Shown here: one piece after another, positions 11,229-22,979 of the stretch
How positions within the stretch are numbered: position 1 is the stretch's first letter
Layout: every line of letters begins with the position of its first letter
Assembly (NCBI RefSeq): GCF_020520425.1
Contig: NC_079487.1
Span: forward strand, 129,602,385-129,666,384
Direction of reading: 5' to 3'
Length of the DNA: 64,000 nt
Source of the DNA: Spinacia oleracea
Lineage: Eukaryota; Streptophyta; Magnoliopsida; Caryophyllales; Amaranthaceae
The notes under the pieces: model-generated
Databases searched by the model: none
The model's input: the letters and a program-made list of their open reading frames with translations, nothing else
Told to the model about the DNA's origin: nothing
Position numbers and translations under genes: made by a program

Positions 11229-14200
11229 TGGGTTCCGTTTTAAATGATTAATAAATGAAAACCCATTTTATAGAATTCAGGAAACTTAATTGGAAAAAGG
11301 AAAAAGTAGAATTTGATGATTATGTTATTTGCATATAAATTTGTCAATAATTTTGATCAATGAACTGAAAAATAGTTTCACAAAGTTGAACATGCAAATT
11401 AATTTACAGATTTTTCTTGCAATTTTGCACATTTATCTGCATTAGAATTATGATTTTCTCAAGTTTTGAATTCCTTTTTCCTGACGATTTGATTGTTGTT
11501 AAATGCTGGTTTGTCAATCTGTATGTTAATTTGACAGTAAAAATAAATCTTGTGAAAATGCAGACAAATTCACAGATGAATGAGTCCTTATATCACCAAT
11601 TTCAGATACTCGGAGCCTATGAAAGAGGCATTATTGTTCAAAAGTCACAAATTCACAATTTTGACAACAATAATAAGGCTACTGCATATGCAAGTACATA
11701 AGTGATCCCATTTCAAGAGGTGAAACACATAGATTTTGGCACTGAAATTACCCTTTTAGGCAGATCCACAACCTCAAGGTGTCACACACCCTTCAAGAGT
11801 TCCTTGCCTGCCCGTCACAACACTCCGGCTAGCCGGTCTGGCCCACTAGCATTGATGCCCACTAGCCCAATTAACATGACTCAATTACAAGAGTGTCATT
11901 TTGCCAAGCTCCAAATTGGATCAACCCCATTTGATTCACTTACGACTAATTGGAGCTTCAAAGAAGAGGAAGAGGAGATATCCAAGAGTTTAAGGCATTT
12001 GAAATTGGTAGGAGGAGTGTTTCTGTTTCTGAGTCCAGGGCTTGTGCTTGGGAAGAAGAGGAGAAGACCAAATTTTGTCTTAGGTGAGATAAATTAATAC
12101 TTAAAAGGCAATTTTGTTTGTTTAATTGATGTTATTATTTTTTCGTTTCTTAAAAACCATGCGTAATTTTGCTACTGTTTCTATGATTTGTGTGTATATT
12201 AATTTTTTTATAGGGTTTTTTGACAGGGGTGAGACGGAGCTTGAACCATAGTCCAATTTCCAAAGGCCAACGTCCATTACTAACTTCTTTGATCCTCTCT
12301 AGCACCTTATGCCCGCGTGGCAACCCTGTGTTCTGCAGCCCCGCCGCACTTCTCCCATTGCCAATCTGGGCGGTATTTTGTTCCGAAGCTCGTTGACAGG
12401 GCTCGCATTTCTGTTTGAGATTTGCTTTAGCTAGCATTTTTTGTTGCAACAATTTCTCCGAGGTTCACTTTAATGATTTACTCTATTGTTTGTTTTTTTG
12501 TTTGTTTGTTCAATCAGGAGCATCATTTTCTAGGTGTTTCAGTCCTTCTATCGCACTAATTGGTACATTTTCCGTCGCATTATACCTAATGAACTGAATT
12601 AGTTATTAATAACTGGTAGATGGTTAAGTGGGATAACGAAGTTTGCTTCTGCAGATCTATGTTGCTTTTTATCTAATCGGCGTAAGGATGGAACTTGTAT
12701 TATCATTTCATAGGTATGGCTACTTTCAGTTTTTAGTCTTAGTTTAATACATAAGGTGGAAAGAAGTTACAGGTTTAATTTTATAGTTAGTTAAATGAGA
12801 TTAATTAAAAAAGTAGATGTTACTTTAAGATCTAGATATACCCCTTGAACATAAAAGGGTCAGCGGACAGTATTGTGGTAGTATCCAATCTATCATCATG
12901 GATTGTTTCGTATGCTTTCAACTTTTCCATGGAATGGAGTTCTTAGAGTAAATGCTCCACCCCATTTGTACTCGTATGGTATTTTGTTCTGAAACCTAAG
13001 ACGTTTGTTGATTCTCTTAGTTTTCTCATATCTATACATTAGTTTTGAGTATGGGTAATCTTGCTTTGCTCTAATATGCTCTACTGTAACACATGAAATT
13101 TGGTAGCTTGGTTTAAACAATTAAATATACTGGTTGGAGAGACGAAGCAATATGTTGCTTTGCTCTAATATGCTCCACCCCATGTTGTTTTGCATCACAC
13201 TAAGTGTTAAAACTGTGTATTCCTCGAGAGACCCTGGTGGAACGACACTGCTTATTGCTTATCGTAAATAGATATTTTCTTCTCCAAACCACAAACTTGA
13301 AGAAGATTATTAGAACATTATGTGCATGTTTATGTTGATTGATCGTGAGGCTTTTGGAGTCACCGATGTGTTGCCATCCTAAGTTTATGTCTATCTTTCT
13401 CAGATAATGAAGCTGGATGTTCTACCCAGCTGATCGATGTGGGCTTTCATATAATCATATGTCGTATTTTACATCGTGAGTCCACAAAGTAGTGGTATGT
13501 ACTACCTTTTTGTTCTAATAAGCTTATACCTCAATGCATGTTGTTTTGTAACCATGGAACATACACTTTAAAAAAAAATAGATTGATCTTTTTTATTTCA
13601 GTTTAAGACGTATGTACTTCGTGTATCTTATGACTAATGTTTCTTCGCTATGTCGATTGAGTTAAAATTGTGACTAATATTCATAGCTATACTCTTGTAC
13701 TAGCTGTCATTTGACTTCTTTTTATTTTAATTCGTGTTTTTTCCAAACTACTCTACTCTAATTTTATTTCATTTATTTTTGACATTATGTACCCTCTGCA
13801 CAGTTGTCTTATATGGAAAACATGGCATCATTATGTTTGATTTCTTTCTTTTGCTACTATAAGTAAAAGTACATTATTGAATAATCATTTGGAACCAACT
13901 TCAGGGAGATGGATACATTTAGAGGACGGTAATTCGATGTATTCTTGTCCAAATTGTGTTTATTACCAATTCTATACCAGTCATATTGACAAATGAATAC
14001 TATTTTCTCTAGGTATCAGCAACCATAGGTATTTGGTTAGTAAATTGTGCCTGCATTGAGCCTTGCACTATAGTAATGGATTTGGAGGGTACTGATGGTG
14101 GAGAGGAGAGGTGATATCCATTCTCATATAATGTCTTCAGTTTTGGACGGTTTATCCACTTTCATTGATAGTTTCTAAACCCATACCGAAATCTTTTATT

Positions 14201-14392
14201 TGACATGTTTAGAAAGATACTGCTTTGGAAAAACAAAGTGCTCTCTGTTGAGACCATTCTTGTTTATTTTAATACATAATCTACTTCGCAGCATATTATT
14301 GTAATTATAGTTAAACACTATTATATGATATGAATGAAGTGTAATTTATTTATTTGGTATGAAGAGTAATAACTTCTGTAATTAAAATGCAG

Positions 14393-14670
14393 GTAATGTC
14401 CTGACCGTCCCAAGTACATGGGCCCCTTCTCAGAGCAGACCACGTCATACCTTACTGGTGAAATCCCCATCATGGGATACTGCTGGACTATCAGAAGACC
14501 CCTGAAACCTTCGCCAGGAACCGTGAGGCGTGAGCTCAAGGTCATCAACTCTAGGTGGGATATGCTTGGTGCCCTGCGCTGTGTATTCCCCGAACACTTG
14601 TCAAGGAGCGATGTCAGATTGGGTGAAGTCGCATGGTTTAAGGACGGATCCCTAATAGGGTACCCAATAC
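14393..14670 (+). pseudogene. Lhcb2 (LHCII chlorophyll a/b-binding) exon fragment
   Basis: The text directly after a splice-acceptor-like TGCAG encodes [20 protein letters not shown], matching the Lhcb2 signature [21 protein letters not shown]. Later come the remnants [20 protein letters not shown] (family [21 protein letters not shown]) and [10 protein letters not shown] (GEAVWFKAGS). The middle is frameshifted: the [20 protein letters not shown] segment is present only in scrambled frames. The N-terminal transit peptide and the C-terminal helices are absent. It starts at what is probably the original exon border, so genomic rather than cDNA capture is likely. Confidence 0.75.
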
Positions 14671-17600
14671 TTGATACCAGATTTTCGCTTGTCTGCCGAA
14701 GTTAAAACACAACACCGTTGGTTGTCTGCATCAGCCATCCAATTAAACATGTTGAAGAATTAGTAAGTCTTACTACCTCTCTACTTCTCTTGTGTTTTTT
14801 TACAACGTGTTTATTGTGTGATGCATTATTGCTTTTCAATTATCACCTTTAATGTGTTCTATAGGCCTGTCCCTGTGTGCAAAATAGATTGTAGTGTAGC
14901 TCAATTGTTGTTCTTGTTATCAGTTACAACTTCTTGGAAACCTCTGTATATTGTTCGTTATGATTGTTAAGTTTTGTGTATATGATCATTCAATTCAACT
15001 CAGTTTCTGGTCAACTATTCTTTGATTCAATTTCCTATTTTGTGCTGGTACTTTTAATCAACCTGTAAATTCTTGCACCTCCAATTTCCTCATAGCATCT
15101 GTATCACGGGTTTATATATGGCTTCCACAAGACCGAATCATTTGCATCTCTGCTGATCTAACTTTTTGTTCACGCATTTAGGATATTAAATTTGGCTCTT
15201 GATTGAGACTATTTTCTTATCTTTTTGGGTGGGCAGATGGTTATATTGGGAAGAGCCTCAAATGGTTAAGTAGAAAGGGAACTTGCATGCCTTGCAACTT
15301 TGGTAATTCGACAATAACTTGAAAGTCATCTCAGGACACAATAGAAACTGAAATTCATTGTGTATTTCCAGAAAGTTAAACGAGCTTATTGTATTACCTA
15401 TTCAGTAGGGCCAAGCTTACTTTCTCCAAGACTTCTTACTAGGTTTCATGAATGCAGAGACTAGAAGTGCATGTAAGAAAATGAACAAGGCTCTCTTGGA
15501 AGATAAGAGAAAAAATCAAAAGTCGAATAACTGCCATCAGGAAAAATATGTGGGGGGTAATTAACTGGTCTTTATGTCTCACTTTTGGCGTATATGATAT
15601 AGTGCATAGTAAACATTTAACCAGGCACCCAAATAGTGGTGGATTTTTCAATGTACCTTGGTGATTCATATATTTGTTTTGTGATTGAATTTTCAAATGT
15701 GAAGTATATTCTTCTTGTGCTCCTGAAGTTCACAAGAGTTGAACGTCATAAGATTTTGAACCACATTGTTCATAGAGTACACTGCAGGAAACGTCCTTAA
15801 TAATGACCGTGCAGCTCCAATTGTTAGGAGACTAGGCGTGTTGGGACTTGGGACCAATTCTTATACACCCTCTACCTCCTTTCCTCTTACATAGGGAGGG
15901 GTTGTTTGTTGGATGCTTACCTAATATGTATGCCGGAGTTTACATCTCGCATAAACTCTTGTCTGATTAACATAGTTATATATTCAGGTGAATTTGCAAG
16001 CTTAGCTTCATGTACCTTATTTTGGGGGATCAGGGTTCTGTTTTTAATTTTTGGGAAATTCTTCATATATGCTTTTCAAGAGATACACTCTTCTTATTCT
16101 TTTTTTTTTTCTTTGTTAATTTGTGAGCTCAGTCTCACTTATTCTGTTACTCAGAAGTCAATCCGATTCCATCAGTTTGTGTATATTTTTCTGCGTGTGC
16201 GGGTGATGGCATCTTTTGGTTAAACTCTTTATGATTTATAACTTGTTTGATTATCTCCTTTTTTTTCTGTATGTATCAGCAGAAGAGATCCCATGAGTGA
16301 TAAAATATAGTAATTTTGTTTTATCTATCTGCATCCCCTATTTTGTTTACTTTTTAAATTTTTGGGCTCTACCTAGATATGATCAGGGATGGGTTGCGAC
16401 TTTGGTGTTGTAATGTCCTTATTTGATTGAATAAGTTCACATTGTTGCGGGCTTCCCACTGTCATGTTCAAAGCCTAATTATTACCAAAATTGTTGAGCT
16501 TTGCAAAGATTGGCAGGTTGTCTTAAGCTCATGGTGAATTAGTTGATGCGTTGAGCGGTTGAGGTATTTCATTGAGGTAAAAATGATCAAGAACAATAAC
16601 TTAAGCTAACTGCCATGGTTTCATTTTAGATACGAAGAGGAATCCATGGTTTCCAAACCTGAAATGCGTCAGGAACTTGGTCCATTTATAATCACTAGGC
16701 AAGGCATTATCAAGTCAGAAACATTTAAATAGAAGAAATTCTCAACTGCATTTTCTATAATTCTGCATATAACTCTGAGTCTCTGATATTCTGAATTGTT
16801 TATCAGGTGTTAATGAATACGGATTAGCTTTCGTCCCTCACTGCATCAAAATGAAGATCAGTGACAGTTTGACAGTTATATCCTGCACATTTTAAGTGGT
16901 CTGAGAATCAAAATGAAGGTCTTTAAGACAAGATCGTGTGTTAATGAGGACTAGATATCAATATTGTATAATACCCCCTCAATACATGTAATTATGTAAA
17001 TGAGTCTGTTGAAGCTTGCTCGTGATCAATAATAGCTTGGCAGCTGGTTATATCACGCACATTTAAACAGGTCCAACTATTTGTCATGAAGAAGAGATGG
17101 ATAAATGTTACTGAAGTTAGAAGACTCACTTTTCAAACTGGAATTAAACAGTTGGTTGTAGCTAGCACAAAGTAAATCATTTGCTGCATTGATGCTGCTG
17201 AAGTACTGCTCTGCTTTCTTTGGGAGTTGACAGACTGCTAATAAAGGCTCGTCTTCTTAACTATACCACCTAAAAAGCACTGTTTATAATGCTTTCATGT
17301 TTCTGCTCATTGTGCTTTAGCTGCAATTATTATAGTAGTATATGCCTGTTAAGTTTTTGTTTATTTGTTCGGATGATGGGGATATTTCCTTTTCAAAGTT
17401 CTGATTTTGGAACATTGTTGTATCATGTGCAGTAGAATAGTATGTATTCAATACAGAGAAGAAGCAGAAACCACTGTTCCAAGTAATTAAGGCAAGCAAG
17501 ATCGCTCGGAAATCGGGCAAAAACAATTTCCAGCAGATCGTCAAAACATTTTTGTTGGTACCAGTTCTCAACTACTCGCATTATAGAAGTGATAATGGTG

Positions 17601-17806
17601 AGTAAGTGATAATGGTGAGTAATTTATGGGTTTCAAGATTTTCAACAATATCTCTTTTATATTGTCTTTTACTCCGCCTTTTAAGAAAAAACTAATAGCT
17701 CCTTATTATTTCTCTTTAAGTGCCTTGTTACTTTTAATTTGGTCATAGTTTTAATGTTTTTTCCAGAGTTATACGTAAAGTAGTACTACCATTAATTATT
17801 CGTGAA

Positions 17807-17877
17807 AGCCTATTAGCTCAATTGGTAGAGCAATGTGCCATTGCGCATATATGTAGGTTCGAGTCCTACATAGGCTA
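17807..17877 (+). tRNA. tRNA-like cloverleaf, probably a tRNA pseudogene
   Basis: A 7-bp acceptor stem pairs perfectly (AGCCTAT with ATAGGCT). The D stem GCTC/GAGC and the T arm GTAGG-TTCGAGT-CCTAC are also perfect. The anticodon stem ATGTG/CGCAT closes a six-base loop CCATTG, one base short of normal, so the anticodon is unclear (CAT if read centrally). The A- and B-box promoter motifs look intact. It could be a decayed tRNA gene or an organelle-derived insertion; a SINE head is less likely given the perfect acceptor stem. Confidence 0.45.
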
Positions 17878-17894
17878 CAATATATTTACGATAT

Positions 17895-18385
17895 AAAAAA
17901 AACAAAGTAGCAACCATGTCGCCTCTAATTAAGATGCGACTCAATAGCTGAAAGTATATCTCATATTATTGGCTATTGGGTCGCCTATGAAGAAGCACAC
18001 GACACCATAAACTATTTTACGTGTCACCTCAAGAAGAAAGCGACACCGTAGACTACTTTATGCGTCGCCTCTAAAGAAGCCGGTGACACCATATACTACT
18101 TTAGGTGTCGCCTCTAAGGAAACAAACGACACCATAGAGGCATACCCTACTATACATGTCGCCTTTAAAGAAGCAAACGACTCATAAAAAATATATAATC
18201 TATATACATGGAATTTTTTTCTTTACGAGTCGGCTCCAACATAAGAGGCCACTAAAAAACCACCCTGTAGTGTCGAGTCACATGTGACACGTCAAGATGG
18301 TATCGATTGTGTCACCTCTTAAGGAGTCGCCCCTCATGCGACTCTAGGCGGTTAAGGAGACTCCAAAAGGGTATTTTTGGTGTAA
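17895..18385. repeat. Degenerate ~60-bp tandem repeats, GTCGCCTCTAAAGAAG type
   Basis: At least six units of the form GACACCATA-CTACTTTA-GTGTCGCCTCTAAAGAAGC follow one another. Such subterminal arrays are common in CACTA elements (compare 61672-61947), but no CACTA termini were found here, so the class is open. Confidence 0.5.
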
Positions 18386-18426
18386 AAGTAATCGATTTCA
18401 TATTTAATTAGGTGATAGTTGATAAG

Positions 18427-18428
<2 letters not shown>

Positions 18429-18472
<44 letters not shown>
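18429..18472. repeat. Poly-T tract of 44 bases
   Basis: An uninterrupted T run. It may be the tail of a minus-strand retroposon, but no 3'-end signature is seen beside it. The length may be affected by sequencing. Confidence 0.8.
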
Positions 18473-18478
<6 letters not shown>

Positions 18479-18947
18479 GTTAGTGGAAAATGTGTTAAAA
18501 CTTTTTAAAAAATAATCTATAAAATGATTTTCCTTCCTGTCAGAATTTACGCTTCCTTTAGTGAGGGAACTGGCGAGCATGGGTTAATGTTTTTTCTTTG
18601 CTCTATTGATACTTACAAATTCTTGTAGCTAAATATTTTAGGGTTAAGGCATGAAATAAGGCTAATGTTAGGACTATAACTGGGTAAGGTGTTGATTTGT
18701 GTAATGAAGATAGGTTGGGTTCTATGTTTTTTCTTTCTCATGTATAACCGATTAAGGCAGATAAGTCTTTGAAGAGCTGAATCCGGCATAGGTGACTGGT
18801 TGTACTAGGAAATGTAACCAGCACGTATAGTTTGCAGTTGTAAGAAATGTTATTATATTTTATTTACAGTGCGCGCAACTTTTGAAATTTTAGTTTTACG
18901 TTTTAGTGTGCTCTATTATTTATTTCTCGAGTGTGATTAAAACCCAC

Positions 18948-19020
18948 CTTCTTCTTCTTCTTCTTCTTCTTCTTCTTCTTCTTCTTCTTCTTCTTCTTCT
19001 TCTTCTTCTTCTTCTTCTTC
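18948..19020. repeat. (CTT)n microsatellite, about 24 units
   Basis: A perfect trinucleotide run of about 73 bp. It is a likely polymorphic marker. Confidence 0.95.
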
Positions 19021-19499
19021 ATGATGTAATAAGTTATTTTGAAAAGACTTTAGAGTAATTTATATGCCAATCAAATTGATGGTGGAAGCACAAGACAACA
19101 ACAAACTTCAAACTTTGTAGCGAAGTCCTCACCAATTCCCTACAATTCATCAGCCTCCCATGACTTCAATCCCGAGGGACTGCTGCTGGAAATACCACAT
19201 AAGGTTCCTTAGCAAAAACATGATCAGATGAAACGATTGAGTACGTACGAGACCTTTCTATCAACACTCGATATCAGAGGGTAGCACATATCCAAGGCCC
19301 TCATCTTTCACCATCTGATCTGTTAAGGACACCAGCAGATCGTCTACACCCACCGTTAATTTGAGGTTATAGGTGCTCATTTGCAAGATACAATTTTTGC
19401 TTCTAGCTAGATATCTGAAGGCAGCTAAGCGTGAAGTAAAACAGGCAAAAAACATTGCATGTGCATATGGGCAATTTCATGTGAGTGTCTCAGTGCACC

Positions 19500-19640
19500 A
19501 CCAGGTTTCAGGTGCTTGATCTTAGGAATAATTCTTTCTCAAGCCCTATCAAACTTGATTTTACTGAACTGTCTGAACTTGTTGTACTTGACTTTGCCAG
19601 TAATTTTCTCGATGGGACCAACCTCATTAAGTCATACATA
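19500..19640 (+). pseudogene. Leucine-rich-repeat receptor gene fragment
   Basis: The frame reads FQVLDLRNNSFSSPI, LDFTELSELVVLDFASN and FLDG, which match the plant extracellular LRR pattern LxxLDLxxNxFxGxI. Only about two repeats are present and nothing receptor-like flanks them. The fragment lies 340 bp before a Helitron 3' end, in keeping with capture. Confidence 0.5.
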
Positions 19641-19950
19641 TTACAAGTAGTTAACATTGATGCGATTTTAAAATAAAGAATTCAAACTAAGTGCATTACA
19701 TAAGAGTATATGAGTATATGAGCATATAGTGAGCTCAAGGTTTAAGTTTGAAATGTGAAAGCATGTAATGATGTGATTATCATTTGTATATACCTCCCCT
19801 ACAATCGACAAGTGAGCCAACGATGATGAATGCCTCCACTGCACGCCTAACATCATTGCCAACACTGTACTCCTCAACCTATTTCCGCATACTAATTAGA
19901 CTCGAGATTTACATTGCGTTTTGGTAATTAATTTTTTATATCTTGGGGGA

Positions 19951-19979
19951 CCGTGCGCGCTAGCGCACGGACCAACTAG
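19951..19979 (+). mobile_element. Helitron 3' terminus (hairpin + CTAG)
   Basis: An 8-bp GC-rich stem CCGTGCGC/GCGCACGG with loop GCTA is followed six bases later by CTAG and then a T at 19980. This is the canonical Helitron end (hairpin, CTRR, insertion before T). Confidence 0.75.
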
Positions 19980-20343
19980 TGTAGATTAAAATTGCAACGT
20001 CATAACAGTAAGGCCAGTAAGGCCCATGCATGGCTGAGAGACTGAGAGTGGGTCAGGGAATTCGCGTTGATAGCGAACGCCCAAGAGGCCAAGATAGGTT
20101 GAGGTTTTGCAGCAACCACGTACCAAAATGGCTACCAAAACAAACAAGCTTAATTAATTACCACTTTATTCATCTCCATTATTGTTGTTTGTTTCACTGC
20201 TTATTTTCTGTTTTGTGTTTGATTATAAAAGAGAGGAATGGGGATGAAGAGGGTCCTTTTAATAGATCGAGTTACCTACCTCTGTAAAAAGCTCTAACAT
20301 AGTAACATTTGTCAAGCTTTTAAGTAAGTTTTTATATATACTA

Positions 20344-20682
20344 CTCCCCCGTTTCTTTTTGTTCTTTACATTTGATCTTTTGTACGTTTATTAACGATTA
20401 GATTCCTCTAATTTATTTATTTAAACAAGGATAATTACGTTTAATTATAATGTTTCACTCTTATCAAAATTCTGATATTGGGAAAATGAGAAAAAATAAT
20501 GTCCCAATAGAAAAGTGTGAGAGATTAATAACCCAATGAATTTAATTAATTGATTCAAATAATCATTGGACATAAATTTTGATAGGGAATATTAAAGCAT
20601 TTATGTGATAATATAAAAGGAAATGTGACATTTTGATACACCTAAAAAGGAAAACCTAAAAAACAAAAAGAAACGAAAGGAG
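20344..20682. mobile_element. Stowaway-like MITE
   Basis: The ends CTCCCCCGTTTCTTTTTGTT and, inverted, CTCCTTTCGTTTCTTTTTG are flanked by TA. The interior is related to the copy at 26195-26517 (TTCTTTACATTT, GACATTAAAT and AATTAAAT-type text). Confidence 0.8.
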
Positions 20683-20935
20683 TACCTAACTAATTTGTAC
20701 CCCTTAATCAGGAACACATACCTATATATAATTGTTTAAGTGGAGCGCTAAAAGCTGCCCCATGCCATATTATTTTCCCTAGCTTATTTCCCATTAGTAC
20801 CCTTACTTAATCTTGCTTTCCAATTCTCTCCCACCACCGCCGGCCACCACCTCTGGCCACCATCGCCGGCCACTACCTCCGGCCACCACCATCACGTCGT
20901 AAGCGACAAAATGGCCGAGTCTTCACAAGAGGGTT

Positions 20936-21090
20936 TTTTTTTAGAAACTTATGCATTTTTAGCTTGTACCATGGTACAGGCTTATGAATTTTAAGCTTGT
21001 ACCATGTTACAGACTTATGAATTTTTAGCTTCGATCATGGTATTGCTTATGCAATTTAAACTTGTACCATGGAAAGAGCTTAAATTCATA
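20936..21090 (+). repeat. Repeat family based on AGCTTGTACCATGGTACAG
   Basis: About three units of roughly 45-50 bp (TTTTTAGCTTGTACCATGG, CAGACTTATGAATTTT) are present. The same array, slightly longer, occurs at 34563-34790, and both are preceded by a CCACCACCG-rich stretch. This marks a dispersed element whose borders I cannot set. Confidence 0.6.
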
Positions 21091-21099
21091 AGCTCCTAC

Positions 21100-22860
21100 C
21101 TCAATGAGGGACCTCAAATCACAATACGGGATGTCCACCCATTTGCTCGCTTCATAATCCCCTTTCTCCTACTTCTGTGTTAATTGTATTGATGCCATGC
21201 AAATTGATCTTTTGAGGTCCAACCCTTATCCCTTATGGATTGTGTTGTTGCCTCCCCTTAATAACAACATCCTTTCTCTCCTCAATCTTTATGGCATATT
21301 GCATGATAGTAGAGGATACTAGTACGGGTGATGATAAAGGTCACAAATTGCGATAACTTTTAGTTGTCGCAGTTTAATTGGCACATATAGGCGTCATCTG
21401 AATACTTTTACTATCAATGCAATATTTTTACTATAAAAATATGCAAATAAGGTTGTCGATATAAAAAGGAAACAAATTATAATATTAAAATTTTCCTACC
21501 TTTTATGTAACATGTATAATAGGTTATATAAGTTAAATATTTTAGATTCCAATTTAAATCATGACACATAAGCAAGTCATGTCATCATTGTGACACGGCT
21601 TAAAGGTCACATGTTGCGACCTTTATCATTTTTGTACTAGTACATCCATATCAGAACTAATATATTCAAATCATGTACGTTTAGGTTATAATACGTAACT
21701 AATATGTCAAGATCAAAACTGATTTGTCTATATCAAAACCAACATGTTCATATCAGAATTGATCTATCTGGATTATGAAAAGTTTAAAATCGATCTACTC
21801 ATATCATATCCAGATCAAAATATTAATACAAAATTAAATGTTAATTAAATTAATACAATTTTCATGTTAATATTAATAATAATATATTATTTAGCGTTAA
21901 TACAATATGTAAATTTTTCGTCCTGTTTTTCATTTTGTTCATTAATATTAAAATTAATATGGAGTACAATAGGCATAATTCTCTACCAAGGAACAAATTT
22001 TACGGTTATCCTTTAGATGTGAAATTATGGACATTAGAAAGTTCGAAATGAAGTGAAGAAAACTCATATCTTTCTCGAGAACAAAAAAATGAAAAATAAA
22101 ATTGAGGTAAATGAACACATTAAAACGAATAATGCAGTCCTGCTTGTTATAAACTATACTCCTACTTTGAATTATGAAAACGTAAAATACATAAACTAGA
22201 TTAGGACGAGTTAATCTCTGTCCTAAATATTGCTGATGGGATTCAAAGTTAATCTATGTCATTAAATGGACCGTGCTAAGTGCTAAGTCTTGATTAATAA
22301 TATATATAGCTATATTAGGAACCCAATACTAGCAAACCAAGCTTAATGTTTCACTTGGCTTAATAACTCAAGCCATCTCATATTCAATATTCGAAAGACA
22401 TGAGTATATTTAAAGACAACCAAAACATCATATTTCTTCCATGTGTGAGATATCCTACACACATAAGATGAAGACTAATATAGTAATATGTAACACTGCT
22501 ATATATGTTCACGAGTCTAGATGTTTATTATAGGACCCCCCTCAATCAACAAAATACAAATAGCAATTAAATCACGTTTCAATAAAGGTCAAAATGCCTT
22601 AATGATTTTTTTTGCTACTCTTGGACCAGTTTAAGTTCCAAAGGCTATGGTTAATCCTCCAGATTTGGGAGATTAATTTCACGATAGATGAGTGTACAAG
22701 AACCACATACCCACTGACATTAATTTAAATGTTCCCTCCAAAATTATTAACACAAGAAAACAAATACTCCATATATGTATCTAATTTGAGTTCAATTATT
22801 TAGAGTATTGTTCAGTAGCATTTAATTAAAAATTATTTGGTTGATAGTACCCGATCGATC
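21100..22860. other. AT-rich intergenic stretch
   Basis: No gene, tRNA or clear transposon end was found. A pair of inverted similar segments, GGTCACAAATTGCGA near 21338 and GGTCACATGTTGCGACC near 21605, suggests a decayed inverted-repeat element between about 21330 and 21625. Confidence 0.4.
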
Positions 22861-22866
22861 GACCGC

Positions 22867-22874
22867 TATAAAAA
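22867..22874 (+). promoter_or_regulatory. TATA box of the second P450 copy
   Basis: TATAAAAA lies 113 bp before the ATG at 22980 and appears unchanged although the gene is broken. Confidence 0.5.
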
Positions 22875-22979
22875 GACCGTAGTTAACTCCTCCATTATAT
22901 ACACCGGCCATACTCCAAAGCTATAAACTCTGAGATAGCATTCCTAAACACATCTATAAATATAAATAAAAATATATCG

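Larger units (their letters stand above)
9050..19979 (+). mobile_element. Gene-poor region ending in a Helitron terminus; possible gene-capturing Helitron
   Basis: This 11-kb stretch has no intact gene but carries scraps of host genes: an Lhcb2 exon (14393-14670), an LRR segment (19500-19640) and unrecognised exon-like frames near 10.9-12.1 kb. It ends in a canonical Helitron 3' structure at 19951-19979. Helitrons are known for trapping gene pieces, so one large composite element is plausible. I could not locate a 5' TC terminus, so the left border is arbitrary and the element may be much shorter. Confidence 0.35.

Noticed and set aside
9061-20010. CAACGTCATAACA shared near 9068 and 19995 as possible Helitron-flanking duplication
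   Set aside because: Helitrons do not make target duplications and the match is only 13 bases with diverging context; treated as chance.
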